Shown: positions 1 through 9,189 of the stretch, one piece after another | How the letters are laid out: each line of letters starts with the position of its first letter | How positions within the stretch are numbered: position 1 is the first letter of the stretch | NCBI GenBank assembly: GCA_964391865.1 | Contig: CAYMNQ010000003.1 | Span: 372,001-436,000, forward strand | Source: DASZQL01 sp964391865 | GTDB lineage: Bacteria > Planctomycetota > Phycisphaerae > Phycisphaerales > UBA1924 | Direction: 5' to 3' | Length of the DNA: 64,000 nucleotides | The notes under the pieces: generated by a model | Told to the model about the DNA's origin: nothing | Seen by the model: the letters and a program-made list of their open reading frames with translations, nothing else | Database searches by the model: none | Program-made: the position numbers and the translations under genes

Positions 1-2
1 TG

Positions 3-524
3 GGTGAGATCCGGCTCGAGATGGTGTGCTCGCGCGCGGCGCTCGCGGGGGCGATTGGCGCGCTGCGCCGCGTGCATCCATATGAAGAACCGGCGTTCGA
101 GGTGTACGCGCTGCAGGCGCGCCCGGACGACTCCCGCGGCGGGGGTCGGCTGGCCGATCTTGCGGCGCCGACGGCGATTGATGAACTGGCGCGGCGCGTG
201 AAGCGCGCGACGGGTTCGGCGCACGTGTGCGTCGCGGCGACGCAGGCGAACAAAGTCGTCATGCGCGTGGCGTGCGTGCCGGGGTCGGGCGGGGCGCTGC
301 TGGACGCGGCGGCGGCGCGGGGCGCCGAGTGCTTCGTCACGGGTGAGATGAAGCATCACGAGGTGCTCGGCGCGCTGGATCGCGGTGTGAGCGTGATCCT
401 GGCGGGGCACACGGAGACGGAGCGCGGGTACCTGCCGCACTTCGCGGCGCGGCTGAAGGAGCTGATGCACGGCGCGGATGTGCTGGTGTGTTCGAGCGAT
501 CGCCCGGTGCTGCGGGGGGTTTGA
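3..524 (+). CDS. NIF3-like dinuclear metal-centre protein, C-terminal part
   Basis: The reading frame is open from base 3, so the true start lies left of the window and only the last 173 residues are seen. The stretch R-V-H-P-Y-E-E-P-A followed by a Y-x-L strand is the hallmark of the CutA-like insert of NIF3/YqfO proteins. Near the end G-H-T-E-T-E-R supplies the conserved His and Glu metal ligands of the family. NIF3 proteins are widespread cytosolic metal-binding proteins; some act as GTP cyclohydrolase I type 2, but most have no assigned reaction, so no function is claimed. The gene converges on the ABC transporter gene at 601, with an inverted repeat between them. Confidence 0.85.
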   Translation, partial: GEIRLEMVCSRAALAGAIGALRRVHPYEEPAFEVYALQARPDDSRGGGRLADLAAPTAIDELARRVKRATGSAHVCVAATQANKVVMRVACVPGSGGALLDAAAARGAECFVTGEMKHHEVLGALDRGVSVILAGHTETERGYLPHFAARLKELMHGADVLVCSSDRPVLRGV

Positions 525-530
525 CGCGAG

Positions 531-592
531 CCCGTTCGGGGCTTGCGGTTGGGCGGCACCAGTCGCGGCTCAAAGCCGCCGCGACTGGTGGC
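531..592. terminator. Inverted repeats between convergent genes, probable bidirectional terminator
   Basis: Arms CACCAGTCGCGG (557-568) and CCGCGACTGGTG (579-590) are perfectly complementary around a 10-base loop, between the stop codons of two convergent genes. The adjacent 13-mer CCCGTTCGGGGCT (531-543) recurs exactly at 25911-25923, so part of this spacer belongs to a dispersed repeat. There is no clear T-tract, so termination is inferred from structure and position. Confidence 0.55.
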
Positions 593-600
593 AGCCGGAC

Positions 601-1356
601 TTATGTCGTCACCACGCCGTCGGCGATGCGGACGGTGCGGTCGGCTCGCCCGGCGGTTTCGTGGTCGTGCGTGACGATGACCATCGTGAGTTTGGACTCG
701 CGCCGGAGTTCCATCAGCGCGTCGAGGATCGAGCCGCCGGTGGTGTGGTCGAGGTTGCCGGTGGGTTCGTCGGCGAGGAGGACGTCTGGCTGATTGATGA
801 GCGCGCGGGCGATGGCGACGCGCTGGCGCTCGCCGCCGGAGAGTTCGACGGGGCGGTGCTTCAGCCGGTGCGAGAGCCCGAAGCGGGCGAGCAGTTGCTC
901 GGCGCGTTTCCGCGCGGCGGCGCCGGCGCCGTTGCGGTGCCAGCCGAGCCGGCCGTGCCGGATCATGGCGGCGATAAGCGTGTTGTCGAGCACCGAAAGC
1001 TCGGGGAGGAGGTGATAGAACTGGAAGACGAAGCCAACGCGCGAGCGGCGGTAGCGGTCGAGTTCGATTGAGGAAAATGAGTTGAGCGGGCGGTCGTTGA
1101 AGGAGATGGTGTTCGCCGCCGGTGCGTGCGGCGAAGACCCCGCGTCCGAGCTTTCTCTCAGAGGGGGAGTGAGTCGATCGGGCCGATCGAGCCCGCCGAG
1201 GAGATGCAGCAGCGTGCTCTTGCCCGAGCCGGAGGCACCCAGCACGGCCACGCATTCTCCCGGTTCGACGGCGAGCGAAGCGCCGCGCAGCACGGGCACG
1301 CTCACGCGTCCGAGGCGGTAGGTCTTGAAGACGGATTCGGCGTGGAGGAGGGGCAT
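601..1356 (-). CDS. ABC transporter ATP-binding protein, LolD/MacB type
   Basis: 251-residue ATPase that would power the FtsX-like permease encoded just upstream on the same strand. Walker A is G-A-S-G-S-G-K-S-T, the signature is L-S-G-G-E-R-Q-R, and Walker B runs into D-E-P-T-G-N-L-D, the form typical of the LolD/MacB/FtsE group acting on lipoproteins or periplasmic substrates. The ATG at 1356 was chosen because upstream codons run through a (CGGAAGG)n array and would encode a low-complexity peptide. Residues about 58-78, between Walker A and the next conserved strand, form an insertion (L-T-P-P-L-R-E-S-S-D-A-G...) absent from ordinary LolD proteins; see findings. The substrate is not known from sequence. 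Confidence 0.88.
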   Translation of the reverse strand: MPLLHAESVFKTYRLGRVSVPVLRGASLAVEPGECVAVLGASGSGKSTLLHLLGGLDRPDRLTPPLRESSDAGSSPHAPAANTISFNDRPLNSFSSIELDRYRRSRVGFVFQFYHLLPELSVLDNTLIAAMIRHGRLGWHRNGAGAAARKRAEQLLARFGLSHRLKHRPVELSGGERQRVAIARALINQPDVLLADEPTGNLDHTTGGSILDALMELRRESKLTMVIVTHDHETAGRADRTVRIADGVVTT

Positions 1357-1365
1357 GGGGGAAGT

Positions 1366-1405
1366 CGGAAGGCGGAAGGCGGAAGGCGGAAGGCGGAAGG
1401 CGGAA
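1366..1405. repeat. Heptamer tandem array (CGGAAGG)5.7
   Basis: Five full and one partial copies of CGGAAGG lie just upstream of the ATPase start. They are followed by an AT-rich patch (1407-1441) that is strikingly unlike the GC-rich surroundings. The array is in the spacer between the two ABC genes. Confidence 0.9.
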
Positions 1406-1441
1406 CTAATAAACAAAATTCTAATTATTATATTATTTCAT

Positions 1442-1490
1442 TGTCTGCTCTGCGTTTGTCTGTCTCTCTCTGTCTTCCTCTGCGTTCACT
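1442..1490. repeat. Dispersed CTCTGCGTTC-word repeat
   Basis: A pyrimidine-rich run of CTCTG/TGTCT words. Bases 1468-1487 are the exact reverse complement of 18789-18808 (20 of 20 bases), so the same element occurs at two distant spacers. The word also resembles the AACGCAGAGG repeats inside ftsK near 31240. Confidence 0.7.
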
Positions 1491-1493
1491 GTC

Positions 1494-3008
1494 TTATTCG
1501 AATCGCAATGCACGGACCGGGTCCATCCATGCCGCGCGGATGGCGGGCACCGTTGCTCCCATGATGCTGAAGACCAGCGCGCTGCCGAGGACCATCGCCG
1601 CCTTCGCGGGCTCGACGATGTTGGGGATGTGGGTGAAGACGTAGATCTGCGGGTCCCACACGACGATGCCGAGGGCGGAGCCGAGCCATTCGTGGATGGG
1701 GTTGATGTTGGTGACGATGAGCCACGCGAGCGCCCCGCCGGCGAGCGCGCCGACGACGCCGATCGCCAGCCCGAAGCGGATGTAGAGCCACGCCACGCCG
1801 CTGCGGCTGGCGCCGATGGCGCGGAGCACGCCGATGTCCTTGGTCTTTTCGCTGACCATGCTCCAGAAGATCGAGAAGATCAGCACCACCGCGACGAGCG
1901 AGATGATGCCGAAGAGCACCAGCACCAGCGCGGTTTCCTTCTTCACCGCCTGCACGAAGGTCTTGATGCCGGGGCGTTCGTCCCACGTGAGGATCGGCAC
2001 ACGATCCGACGGCGGCACGCGCCCGGGCGGGTACGCGGCCTCGAACTCGCGGTAGATGCGCCGGCACGCTTCGACGAGCTGCGCCGGCGTGAAGCCCTCG
2101 CGCGCTTTGATGAGGATTGTTGTGGCGCGGGCCGGCTCGATGCCGACGACTTGGGGAATGTCGAGGTACTCCTCGCCGCGGTCGTTGACCTTGATCTCGC
2201 CGCGGGAGTGATCCTGGATGATGCGTTCGGCGCGGTCGAGCGCCATCATCTCCTGCAGTACCGCCAGCGGTACGAGCACGCGGCTGGAATCAATGTCGTA
2301 CAGGCCCGAGCGGAATTCGTTGGCGATGGGGAAGCGGCGCGCTTCGAGGTCGACCGCGACGCCCTTCTGCGACAGCGGCAGCACGGAGAGCGTGACTTCT
2401 TCATCGGGACCGAAGAAGCCCCACCCCGGCACGAGCACGCCCGTCTGGGTGCGCCGGTTGTAGCTCGTGACATCCACGCCCGGCACGATGGCGGGTCTCT
2501 CCGGCCCGCCCGGTTCCGCTTCGGGGTCGGGTTCGAGCATGAGTTGGCCGGCGCGCTCGAATCCATCGGTGAGCGAGAGGCGCGGGTCTTCGCGGTTCAC
2601 GTCCCGTGCTTCGGGTTTTTCGAGTCGCTTCCAGTACAAGCGCGAGTAGTAGCCAGTGACGGCGTCGTACCCCGCCGGCTCGATGCCGAGGACTTCGACC
2701 TTGCGCGGCTCGCCGCTGCGCAGCCCGAGCAACCCCAGCGTCTCGACCGTCGGCGTGGCGGCGGCGACGGCGGGGTCTTTCTCCAGCCGCGCGATCAGGT
2801 CTTCGTAGTGCGCGATGCCCGAGACGGGCCACTGGATCGACGCATCGCCGATCATGCTCTTGCCCGACGCGAGGAGCTGGTTGAGGAACCCGCCCATGAC
2901 CGACCACACGATCAGCACCATCGCGGTGCACAGCGCGACGGCGACCGCCGCGATGAGCGGCATGATCTTCGAGAACAGGTAGCGGCGGGTGAGAAGCGCT
3001 TGATACAC
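1494..3008 (-). CDS. FtsX-like ABC permease, LolC/LolE type
   Basis: 504-residue inner-membrane protein with one N-terminal membrane segment (after F-S-K-I-M-P-L), a large periplasmic domain of roughly 320 residues, and three C-terminal segments. That is the four-helix plan of LolC/LolE/MacB permeases. The motif S-E-K-T-K-D-I-G-V-L-R-A-I-G-A in the first cytoplasmic loop of the C-terminal part is the coupling helix of the family. It pairs with the ATPase at 601-1356, which follows after about 137 bases. I chose the GTG at 3008, not the ATG at 3101, because a terminator hairpin lies at 3067-3087 and the family starts with a Y-x-A-L-L-T-R-R-Y-L-like stretch. No shape for the substrate can be read from the sequence. 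Confidence 0.87.
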   Translation of the reverse strand: MYQALLTRRYLFSKIMPLIAAVAVALCTAMVLIVWSVMGGFLNQLLASGKSMIGDASIQWPVSGIAHYEDLIARLEKDPAVAAATPTVETLGLLGLRSGEPRKVEVLGIEPAGYDAVTGYYSRLYWKRLEKPEARDVNREDPRLSLTDGFERAGQLMLEPDPEAEPGGPERPAIVPGVDVTSYNRRTQTGVLVPGWGFFGPDEEVTLSVLPLSQKGVAVDLEARRFPIANEFRSGLYDIDSSRVLVPLAVLQEMMALDRAERIIQDHSRGEIKVNDRGEEYLDIPQVVGIEPARATTILIKAREGFTPAQLVEACRRIYREFEAAYPPGRVPPSDRVPILTWDERPGIKTFVQAVKKETALVLVLFGIISLVAVVLIFSIFWSMVSEKTKDIGVLRAIGASRSGVAWLYIRFGLAIGVVGALAGGALAWLIVTNINPIHEWLGSALGIVVWDPQIYVFTHIPNIVEPAKAAMVLGSALVFSIMGATVPAIRAAWMDPVRALRFE

Positions 3009-3057
3009 GGCGTGGTGCGCACCGGGAGGCGGGGCGGGGCGGGGGTGATCCGAATGC

Positions 3058-3090
3058 CAAGAGAAACAACCCGCACGGGGCGGGTTGTAT
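3058..3090 (-). terminator. Rho-independent terminator of the 3189-4469 gene
   Basis: On the minus strand CAACCCGC and GCGGGTTG form an 8-bp stem with a 5-base loop, followed by TTTCTCTT. It sits downstream of the secreted-protein gene and upstream of the permease start, so the permease probably has its own promoter or the shorter start. Confidence 0.75.
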
Positions 3091-3188
3091 GGTACGGGCA
3101 TTCAAGATCGGCGCGCAACGCGCGGGTTCAGCACAGTTCGTGCGTGCTCATCAACTTGGGTTTTCGTACGGCGCCGCGTGCGGGTGCT

Positions 3189-4469
3189 CTACGGGCAGAC
3201 GGTGCCCCAATTCGACGTGACGGTGGCGATATCTCCCAGCCCGATGTCGCCCGAGCCGTCGAGGTCCGAGCACACATTGCCGGGGGGTGCCATGCGTGAC
3301 CAATCGATAATGATGGCCGCGATGTCGCTCAGCCCGACGGCACGGTCGCCGTCGATATCGCCCGGGCAGTTGTTGACCGTGAGGGTGGCCGGCGTGCTGG
3401 TGGTGTTGCCGCAGGCGTTGGTCGCGACCACCCGGAAGCGCACGATGGGGCTGACGGTGAACGTCATCGGGTCGGGCTGCGCGGTGAGCGTCGGCGTGCC
3501 GGTGCCGGAGACGGTGCCCCAGTTCGTCGCGCTGATCACGAGCGGCCCGTCGCTGATGGCGCGCCAGCCTCCCGGCGCGCCGATGTCTTCAACTTCCCAC
3601 GAGTACGAGATCATGCTGGTGCCCGCGGCGTCGACGGTGAAGCTCGCCGCGGCGCGGGGGCAGACCGATGCGTCGGCGGGGTGATCGAGCACGCCGATGC
3701 AGCCGAGCACCAAGACCGCGCTGACGGTGCTCGACTCGCTGAACGCGCCGACGAGCGGCACCCCGGCCGCGCCAGGGGTCGCGGTGACGGCGGTGTTGCC
3801 GAGGATCCTGTAGGTGCCGGGGGTCAGTGTTCCGGAGAATGCGAAGGGACCGTTGTTGGCGACGAACACGGAGTGCAGAGGCAGGATGCCACGGAACATT
3901 CGGACGCTGCCGCTGACGTCTTCGTCATCGATGGCGGCGACACCGGTGAGCGCGTAGGGCGTGTTCGTGGTCACGGTGAAGGTGTAGTCAAAGTTGCCGC
4001 TGGAGTTGGCGTTGCCGACGAGTTCCGCGCCGTCCATGTCGATGAGCGAGTTGGCGCACGCGTTCTCAGAAGCGATGCGCATGAACGCCGGCCCGCCCTC
4101 GAAGTTGATGAACGAGGCGTGCTGCGCATCGACGATGCACGTCGTGCCGGGGAATGTGACCAGCGGCTCCATCGGCGACACCGGCCCGCCGTGGATCATC
4201 GACTGATTCGTGACGATGCCGGATGTGCCCGTGGTGGCGAGCGGGTCGTCGATCAGGGGGCCGGTCGAACTGCCGCGCCGACCCGCGGAGCCGTTGGAAG
4301 CGGACTCGCACGACCCGGCGGTGATCGCGATCTGGCCCGGTGCGCTCGTTGCGAGCACCCCGGCGCCGAGCAGCACACCGGCGGCGAGGCGCGCGGTGCG
4401 GGTAAAGAAGACCGAGCAGAGAACACCACGCCGAGCGAACTCGGAGACGCCGAACAGATGAACCGTCAT
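3189..4469 (-). CDS. Secreted protein with Ig-like region and dockerin-like C-terminus
   Basis: 426 residues. An ATG at 4469 with GGGAGGAG 8 bases upstream starts a signal peptide (hydrophobic A-A-G-V-L-L-G-A-G-V-L-A-T-S-A, cleavage near A-P-G-Q). The body is a beta-rich domain of unknown role, then an Ig/PKD-like segment beginning near C-P-R-A-A-A-S-F ending in T-N-A-C-G-N-T-T-S-T-P-A-T-L-T-V. The last 60 residues hold two dockerin-like Ca-binding motifs (D-I-D-G-D-R-A-V-G-L-S-D-I-A and D-L-D-G-S-G-D-I-G-L-G-D-I-A) and end N-W-G-T-V-C-P. It is an exported surface or matrix protein by inference; no enzymatic motif was recognised. Confidence 0.8.
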   Translation of the reverse strand: MTVHLFGVSEFARRGVLCSVFFTRTARLAAGVLLGAGVLATSAPGQIAITAGSCESASNGSAGRRGSSTGPLIDDPLATTGTSGIVTNQSMIHGGPVSPMEPLVTFPGTTCIVDAQHASFINFEGGPAFMRIASENACANSLIDMDGAELVGNANSSGNFDYTFTVTTNTPYALTGVAAIDDEDVSGSVRMFRGILPLHSVFVANNGPFAFSGTLTPGTYRILGNTAVTATPGAAGVPLVGAFSESSTVSAVLVLGCIGVLDHPADASVCPRAAASFTVDAAGTSMISYSWEVEDIGAPGGWRAISDGPLVISATNWGTVSGTGTPTLTAQPDPMTFTVSPIVRFRVVATNACGNTTSTPATLTVNNCPGDIDGDRAVGLSDIAAIIIDWSRMAPPGNVCSDLDGSGDIGLGDIATVTSNWGTVCP

Positions 4470-4723
4470 GAAAACAACTCCTCCCACGCCCTGCGCGAGC
4501 GCAACCTCATCGCGCGGCGGCGTCCTTCTCCCACCGGTCCCAACCCCCCACGCCGACGCGCGATCTCGACGAGATAAGCGACTTCAAACTACGCCGCCGG
4601 GCGGGGAAGTCCAAAGGTTTTCCCGAAAGAGTGGGGGTGTTGGCCGCTATCGGACGGTGTGATGACCGGCGTGAAACGGCCGATGGAGCGGAGTGTAAAG
4701 CTGGCGAAGGCCGAGCGAATGGT

Positions 4724-7453
4724 TCAGGGGCAGACGGCACCCCAGTGGTTCAGCACGACGGCGATGTCGCCCAGCCCGATGTCGCCGGATTGATCGAGAT
4801 CGACTTCGGGGGGCGCGGGGGGCGTGCTCTGGGCCCATGCGTTGATGACGGCGGCGATGTCGTCGAGCCCGACGGAAGCGTCGCCGGTGGCGTCGCCCGG
4901 GCACGCGGGGGTGGTGATGACGGTGAGCGTGGCGCCGGCGCTGGTGACGCTGCCGCAGGTGTTGGTGATGACGACGTCGTAGACGCCGGCGTCGGAGGGT
5001 TGGGTGTTGGTGATGGTGATGGTGAGGGTGATGGGCGAGCCGTCGGATGGGGAGGGGAGCACGGTGCTCGCGCCGGAGACGGTGCCGCCTCCGGGGGAGG
5101 CGCCGGATGGGCCGTCGGTGATGGGGATGGCGTTGCGGCGCCATTGGGCGGTGAGGTTGGAGTAGCCGGCCGCGGGCGTTATGTGCAACGTAACTTCGGT
5201 GTCAGGTATCACTGATTTGTCAGCTGGTCCGGTGGCAACTGTTGGAGTGCCGGATGTAACCCAACGGGCGAAAAACGCGGAGGCGGCACCGCCCGCCGAT
5301 GAGAAGGTGCCGCTCGCCGCCAGCCCGCCGTCCGCCAGTGAGATCAAATCATTCACCAATGTTGAGTCGCCCCCGAGGCCAAGATCGAGCGCAGACCACG
5401 TCCCGTCTCTCCATCTTGCGATCCGGCGCGTGCCCGGAACGCCGCTCGCCGAACTGAATCGCCCTCCGGCAATCAAGTCGCCATCTGGTTGGTAGGTCAG
5501 CGCACCGACGCTCGAGTCCTCTCCGTCGATGCCCGAGCCGAGCGCGTGCCATACTTGGCCGTCCCAGCGGGCGATCCGGTTGGCGGGCACGCTACCGGCC
5601 TGATTGAAAATGCCGCCGACGATCAAATCTCCGCTTGGGAGAATGAGCAGATCAAAGACCGCCGCTGCAAGCGGCAGCGAGTTCGCAACGACGCCCGTTC
5701 CGAGCCCGACCCACGACTGTCCGTCCCATTTGGCGATGCGATTGGCCGGAGAGCCTCCGGCGAAGGTGAAAATCCCCCCAGCGACGATGTCCCCGTTTGG
5801 TACGCACGCGACCGCGTAGACGGACGAATTCATCCCCGATCCGAGCGCCGACCACTGCTGTGTCGTCGGGTTCCATCGCGCGATACGCGGTGCGCTCGCG
5901 GTCCCAGCGACGGAGAAGTCGCCGGCGATGATGATGTCGCCGGACGGGTGGCGTGCGAACTCCCATACGTTTCCGTTGATGCCAGTGCCGATCGGATGCC
6001 AAAGTTCCCCGTCCCACCGGGCGATGTTGCTCGCCGGAACGCCGCCGGCAGTTGTGAACGAGCCACCCGCGATCAAATCTCCGTCTGAGAGCACTACCAG
6101 CGCGTTCACGGCACCGTTGAGTCCTGACCCGAGGGGGTGCCACGCCGCGCCATCCCACCGCACGATGCGGCTCGCTTGAACACCCATCACTTGCGTGAAC
6201 CGACCCCCAAGGACAATGCTGCCGTCGGGAAGTTCAGCGAGCGCGTTGACCGGCTGATCGATCCCTGTCCCCATCGGCGCCCACGCGGTTCCGGTCCACC
6301 GCGCGAGGTTGTTCGCCGTGACGCCGCCGGCTGCCGTGAACACGCCTCCCGCGATGACATCGCCGTTGTCGAGGGTGGCAATGGCTGTAACACCATTCTG
6401 AACACCCGAGCCCAACGCCGACCACTGCTGCGAGGCAGGATCCCACCTGCTGATACCGAACACGAAGACTCCGCCAGCTTGGCCGAAAGCTCCGCCGGCG
6501 AGAATGTCCCCGGTCGGCGTAGCGAGCAACGTCAACACGGTGCCGGTGGTCCCTGTTCCCAGCGAGGACCATTGCATACTCTCAATATTCCACTGAGCGA
6601 TGTAGAGCCTGGGCGAGCCTCCCGCGGTCGAGAATGCCCCGCCGACGAACACGTCACGAGATGGAAGAACCGCGATCGAGGCGACGTACGCGTCTGGAAA
6701 TCCGCCAATGCCGGACCCGAGCGCGGTCCAATCTTCTGTTTCTGGATTGAGCCGAGCGATCCGACTCGCCGGCACTCCATCAGCACTGGTGAATCGACCA
6801 CCAACAAGGACATCGCCGTCAGGCAATACCGCCATCGCTCGTACCCAATTGTTCATGCCTGAACCGATAGGCAGCCACGTTTCCTGAGCAGCATCCCAAC
6901 GAGCAATGTTGTTGACCGGCGTGAGCCCTGCCGCGACAAAGATGCCTCCCGCGAGCAAGTCGCCGTTCGGAAGGGCGGCCAATGCGTTGACGGTGCCGCC
7001 GACGCCCGGCCCCATGGCAGACCATTCGCCGTTCGTCACACTGATTCTTGCGACGCCGTTTGCCTGAACATCTCCTGCCGCGGTGAACCAGCCGCCGATA
7101 GCGAGATCGCCGTTCGCGAGAGTCGTCAGTGCGTTCACCGGCCCGTTGGTGCCGGGCCCGAGCGAGAACCAGTCACCGGTCGCCGGGTCCCACGCGACGA
7201 TGTTCTCCACCGGGGCGTCGGCTGCGATTGAAAAATCGCCGCCGATCACGACAACCGTCGAGCGAGGGCCCGGCCCGTCCGGATCCCATCGATGCATCAC
7301 ATTGACAGGGCCATCGGTGCCGGGCACGCCGACCCCCGCGAGCCATTGCGCATCACAAGGCTGAGCGAATATTGCCGAGGGCAAACTCAATAGCTCCATC
7401 GCGGCAAACAACACGACGACGGATCGGCAAAACGCACTTGCGAGTCTTTGCAT
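4724..7453 (-). CDS. Large secreted propeller-repeat protein with Ig-like domain and dockerin-like tail
   Basis: 909 residues. A signal peptide (V-V-V-L-F-A-A-M-E-L-L-S-L, cleavage near I-F-A-Q) follows an ATG with GGGAGGATC upstream. About 14 repeats of some 50 residues come next, each with a core like A-L-x-x-L-P-x-G-D-L-x-x-G-G-x-F-T-x-A-G and then I-A-R-W-D-G-x-x-W-x-x-L-G-S-G, the pattern of delta-60/Kelch-like beta-propeller repeats. An Ig-like region (D-A-G-V-Y-D-V-V-I-T-N-T-C-G-S) follows, then two dockerin-like motifs and the end H-W-G-A-V-C-P. Fourteen blades suggest two seven-bladed propellers. Likely a surface adhesion or scaffold protein; no catalytic motif seen. The protein at 15247-17703 is a relative. 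Confidence 0.83.
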   Translation of the reverse strand: MQRLASAFCRSVVVLFAAMELLSLPSAIFAQPCDAQWLAGVGVPGTDGPVNVMHRWDPDGPGPRSTVVVIGGDFSIAADAPVENIVAWDPATGDWFSLGPGTNGPVNALTTLANGDLAIGGWFTAAGDVQANGVARISVTNGEWSAMGPGVGGTVNALAALPNGDLLAGGIFVAAGLTPVNNIARWDAAQETWLPIGSGMNNWVRAMAVLPDGDVLVGGRFTSADGVPASRIARLNPETEDWTALGSGIGGFPDAYVASIAVLPSRDVFVGGAFSTAGGSPRLYIAQWNIESMQWSSLGTGTTGTVLTLLATPTGDILAGGAFGQAGGVFVFGISRWDPASQQWSALGSGVQNGVTAIATLDNGDVIAGGVFTAAGGVTANNLARWTGTAWAPMGTGIDQPVNALAELPDGSIVLGGRFTQVMGVQASRIVRWDGAAWHPLGSGLNGAVNALVVLSDGDLIAGGSFTTAGGVPASNIARWDGELWHPIGTGINGNVWEFARHPSGDIIIAGDFSVAGTASAPRIARWNPTTQQWSALGSGMNSSVYAVACVPNGDIVAGGIFTFAGGSPANRIAKWDGQSWVGLGTGVVANSLPLAAAVFDLLILPSGDLIVGGIFNQAGSVPANRIARWDGQVWHALGSGIDGEDSSVGALTYQPDGDLIAGGRFSSASGVPGTRRIARWRDGTWSALDLGLGGDSTLVNDLISLADGGLAASGTFSSAGGAASAFFARWVTSGTPTVATGPADKSVIPDTEVTLHITPAAGYSNLTAQWRRNAIPITDGPSGASPGGGTVSGASTVLPSPSDGSPITLTITITNTQPSDAGVYDVVITNTCGSVTSAGATLTVITTPACPGDATGDASVGLDDIAAVINAWAQSTPPAPPEVDLDQSGDIGLGDIAVVLNHWGAVCP

Positions 7454-7539
7454 TTGATCCTCCCGAGAATCAACATCGACTTGTAAACCTCTGTGATCAA
7501 GATAGCCCGAAGACGAGGAGAATCAAACCAAAAAGGTCG

Positions 7540-7585
7540 GGTAGAAATGAAAAGCCCCTCGCGAAGGCAAGGGGCTTGTTTCAAT
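7540..7585 (-). terminator. Terminator at the end of the ATP synthase operon
   Basis: On the minus strand AAGCCCCT (complement of 70-77 of line 7500) pairs with AGGGGCTT (7552-7559 complement), followed by TTTCATTTC. It lies 42 bases past the atpA stop codon and implies that transcription ends after atpA, without atpG, atpD or atpC. Confidence 0.8.
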
Positions 7586-7626
7586 ACTATTAAGTGTCAA
7601 TCGCGCGAGCAATCGAGTGTCGGTGT

Positions 7627-9186
7627 TTACTTCACCGGCTTCCACCCGCTCTTGAACGCCTTGATCGCGGCAACCAGCTTCTCTTCCATCGCCTTATCAA
7701 GGTCCTTCAGCTTCTCAAGTTCATCACGCACGCTCTTGCCCGCGCCCGTATTGAAGTACGCGAGCATCGCCTTTTCGAACTGGTTGATGTCGGTGACGGC
7801 GACATCGTCGAGGTGGCCCTTGGTGCCGGCGTAGATCGAGATGACCTGGTCGATCACGTTGTACGGCACGTACTGCGGCTGCTTGAGCAGTTCGACCATT
7901 CGGCGGCCGCGGTCGAGCTGGGCCTGGGTCGCCTTATCGAGCTCGGTGCCGAGCTGGGCGAAGGCTTCGAGTTCGCGGTACGCCGCGAGGTCGAGTCGCA
8001 GCGAGCCGGCGATCTTCTTCATGGCTTTGATCTGCGCGCTGCCGCCGACTCGGCTGACCGAGATACCGACGTTCACCGCGGGGCGCTGGCCGGCGAAGAA
8101 GAGCTCGGGTTCGAGATAGATCTGCCCGTCGGTGATGGAGATGACGTTCGTCGGGATGTACGCCGACACGTCGCCTTCCTGAGTCTCGATCACGGGGAGG
8201 GCGGTGAGCGAGCCGCCGCCGTTCTCATCGGAGAGCTTGGTGGCGCGCTCGAGCAGTCGGGAGTGGAGATAGAAGACGTCGCCCGGGTACGCCTCGCGGC
8301 CCGGCGGGCGGCGGAGGAGCAGCGACATCTGGCGGTACGCGACGGCCTGCTTGGAAAGGTCGTCGTAGATGCACAGCGCGTGCTTGGGGGTCTTGCCGTC
8401 CTTGCCCTGCCACATGAAGTACTCGCCCATCGCGGTGCCCGCGTAGGGGGCGAGGTACTGCATCGGCGCGGGGTCCGACGCGCCGGCGGAGACGATGATC
8501 GTGTAGTCCATCGCGCCGTACTTCTTCAGCGTCTCGACGACGCTGGCGACGGTCGATTCCTTCTGACCGACGGCGACGTAGATGCACACCACCGCGTTGG
8601 GCGTGCCCCAGAATTCCTTTTGATTGATGATCGTGTCGACGGCGACGGCGGTCTTGCCCGTCTTGCGGTCGCCGATGATCAGCTCGCGCTGCCCGCGGCC
8701 GATGGGGATCATCGCGTCGATGCCCTTGATGCCCGTCTGCAGCGGCTCCTTCACCGGCTGACGCATCGCGATGCCCGGCGCGATGATGTCGACGAGGCGC
8801 GTCTGCTTCGCGTTGACGGCGGGCCCGCCGTCGATCGCGATGCCCAGCGGATTCACGACGCGGCCGAGCATCTCGGGGCCGACGGGCACGGAGAGCAGCT
8901 TGCCGGTAGCGACGACGGTGTCGCCCTCTTTCACGTTCAGGTAATCGCCGTAGATCACCGCGCCGACGGTGTCGAGTTCGAGGTTGAAGACCTGGCCCAT
9001 GACGGGGCCCTTGTGGGTGCGGAACTCGAGCATCTCGCCCGCCATCGCGTTCTGCAGGCCGTAGACGCGGGCGATGCCGTCGCCGACTTCGATCACGCGC
9101 CCGACATCGAGCACTTCGAGTTCGGCGGAGAAGTTGGCGATCTCGGACTTGATGACGCTGGCGATTTCGTCGGTTCTGATCTTCAT
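7627..9186 (-). CDS. atpA: F1 ATP synthase subunit alpha
   Basis: 519 residues, the usual length for the alpha subunit of the F1 headpiece, which alternates with beta around gamma and carries the non-catalytic nucleotide sites. N-terminus M-K-I-R-T-D-E-I-A-S-V-I is typical. P-loop G-D-R-K-T-G-K-T (about residue 170) and the family pattern P-A-V-N-V-G-I-S-V-S-R-V-G-G-S-A-Q are intact. It is the last gene of this operon: a terminator follows and the expected gamma, beta and epsilon genes are not in the window. A SIMPL-domain gene separates it from atpH. Upstream CCAGGA gives an acceptable ribosome binding site. Confidence 0.97.
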   Translation of the reverse strand: MKIRTDEIASVIKSEIANFSAELEVLDVGRVIEVGDGIARVYGLQNAMAGEMLEFRTHKGPVMGQVFNLELDTVGAVIYGDYLNVKEGDTVVATGKLLSVPVGPEMLGRVVNPLGIAIDGGPAVNAKQTRLVDIIAPGIAMRQPVKEPLQTGIKGIDAMIPIGRGQRELIIGDRKTGKTAVAVDTIINQKEFWGTPNAVVCIYVAVGQKESTVASVVETLKKYGAMDYTIIVSAGASDPAPMQYLAPYAGTAMGEYFMWQGKDGKTPKHALCIYDDLSKQAVAYRQMSLLLRRPPGREAYPGDVFYLHSRLLERATKLSDENGGGSLTALPVIETQEGDVSAYIPTNVISITDGQIYLEPELFFAGQRPAVNVGISVSRVGGSAQIKAMKKIAGSLRLDLAAYRELEAFAQLGTELDKATQAQLDRGRRMVELLKQPQYVPYNVIDQVISIYAGTKGHLDDVAVTDINQFEKAMLAYFNTGAGKSVRDELEKLKDLDKAMEEKLVAAIKAFKSGWKPVK

Positions 9187-9189
9187 GGG

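Noticed and set aside
1366..1405. Heptamer array as CRISPR
   Set aside because: Unit of 7 bases without spacers.
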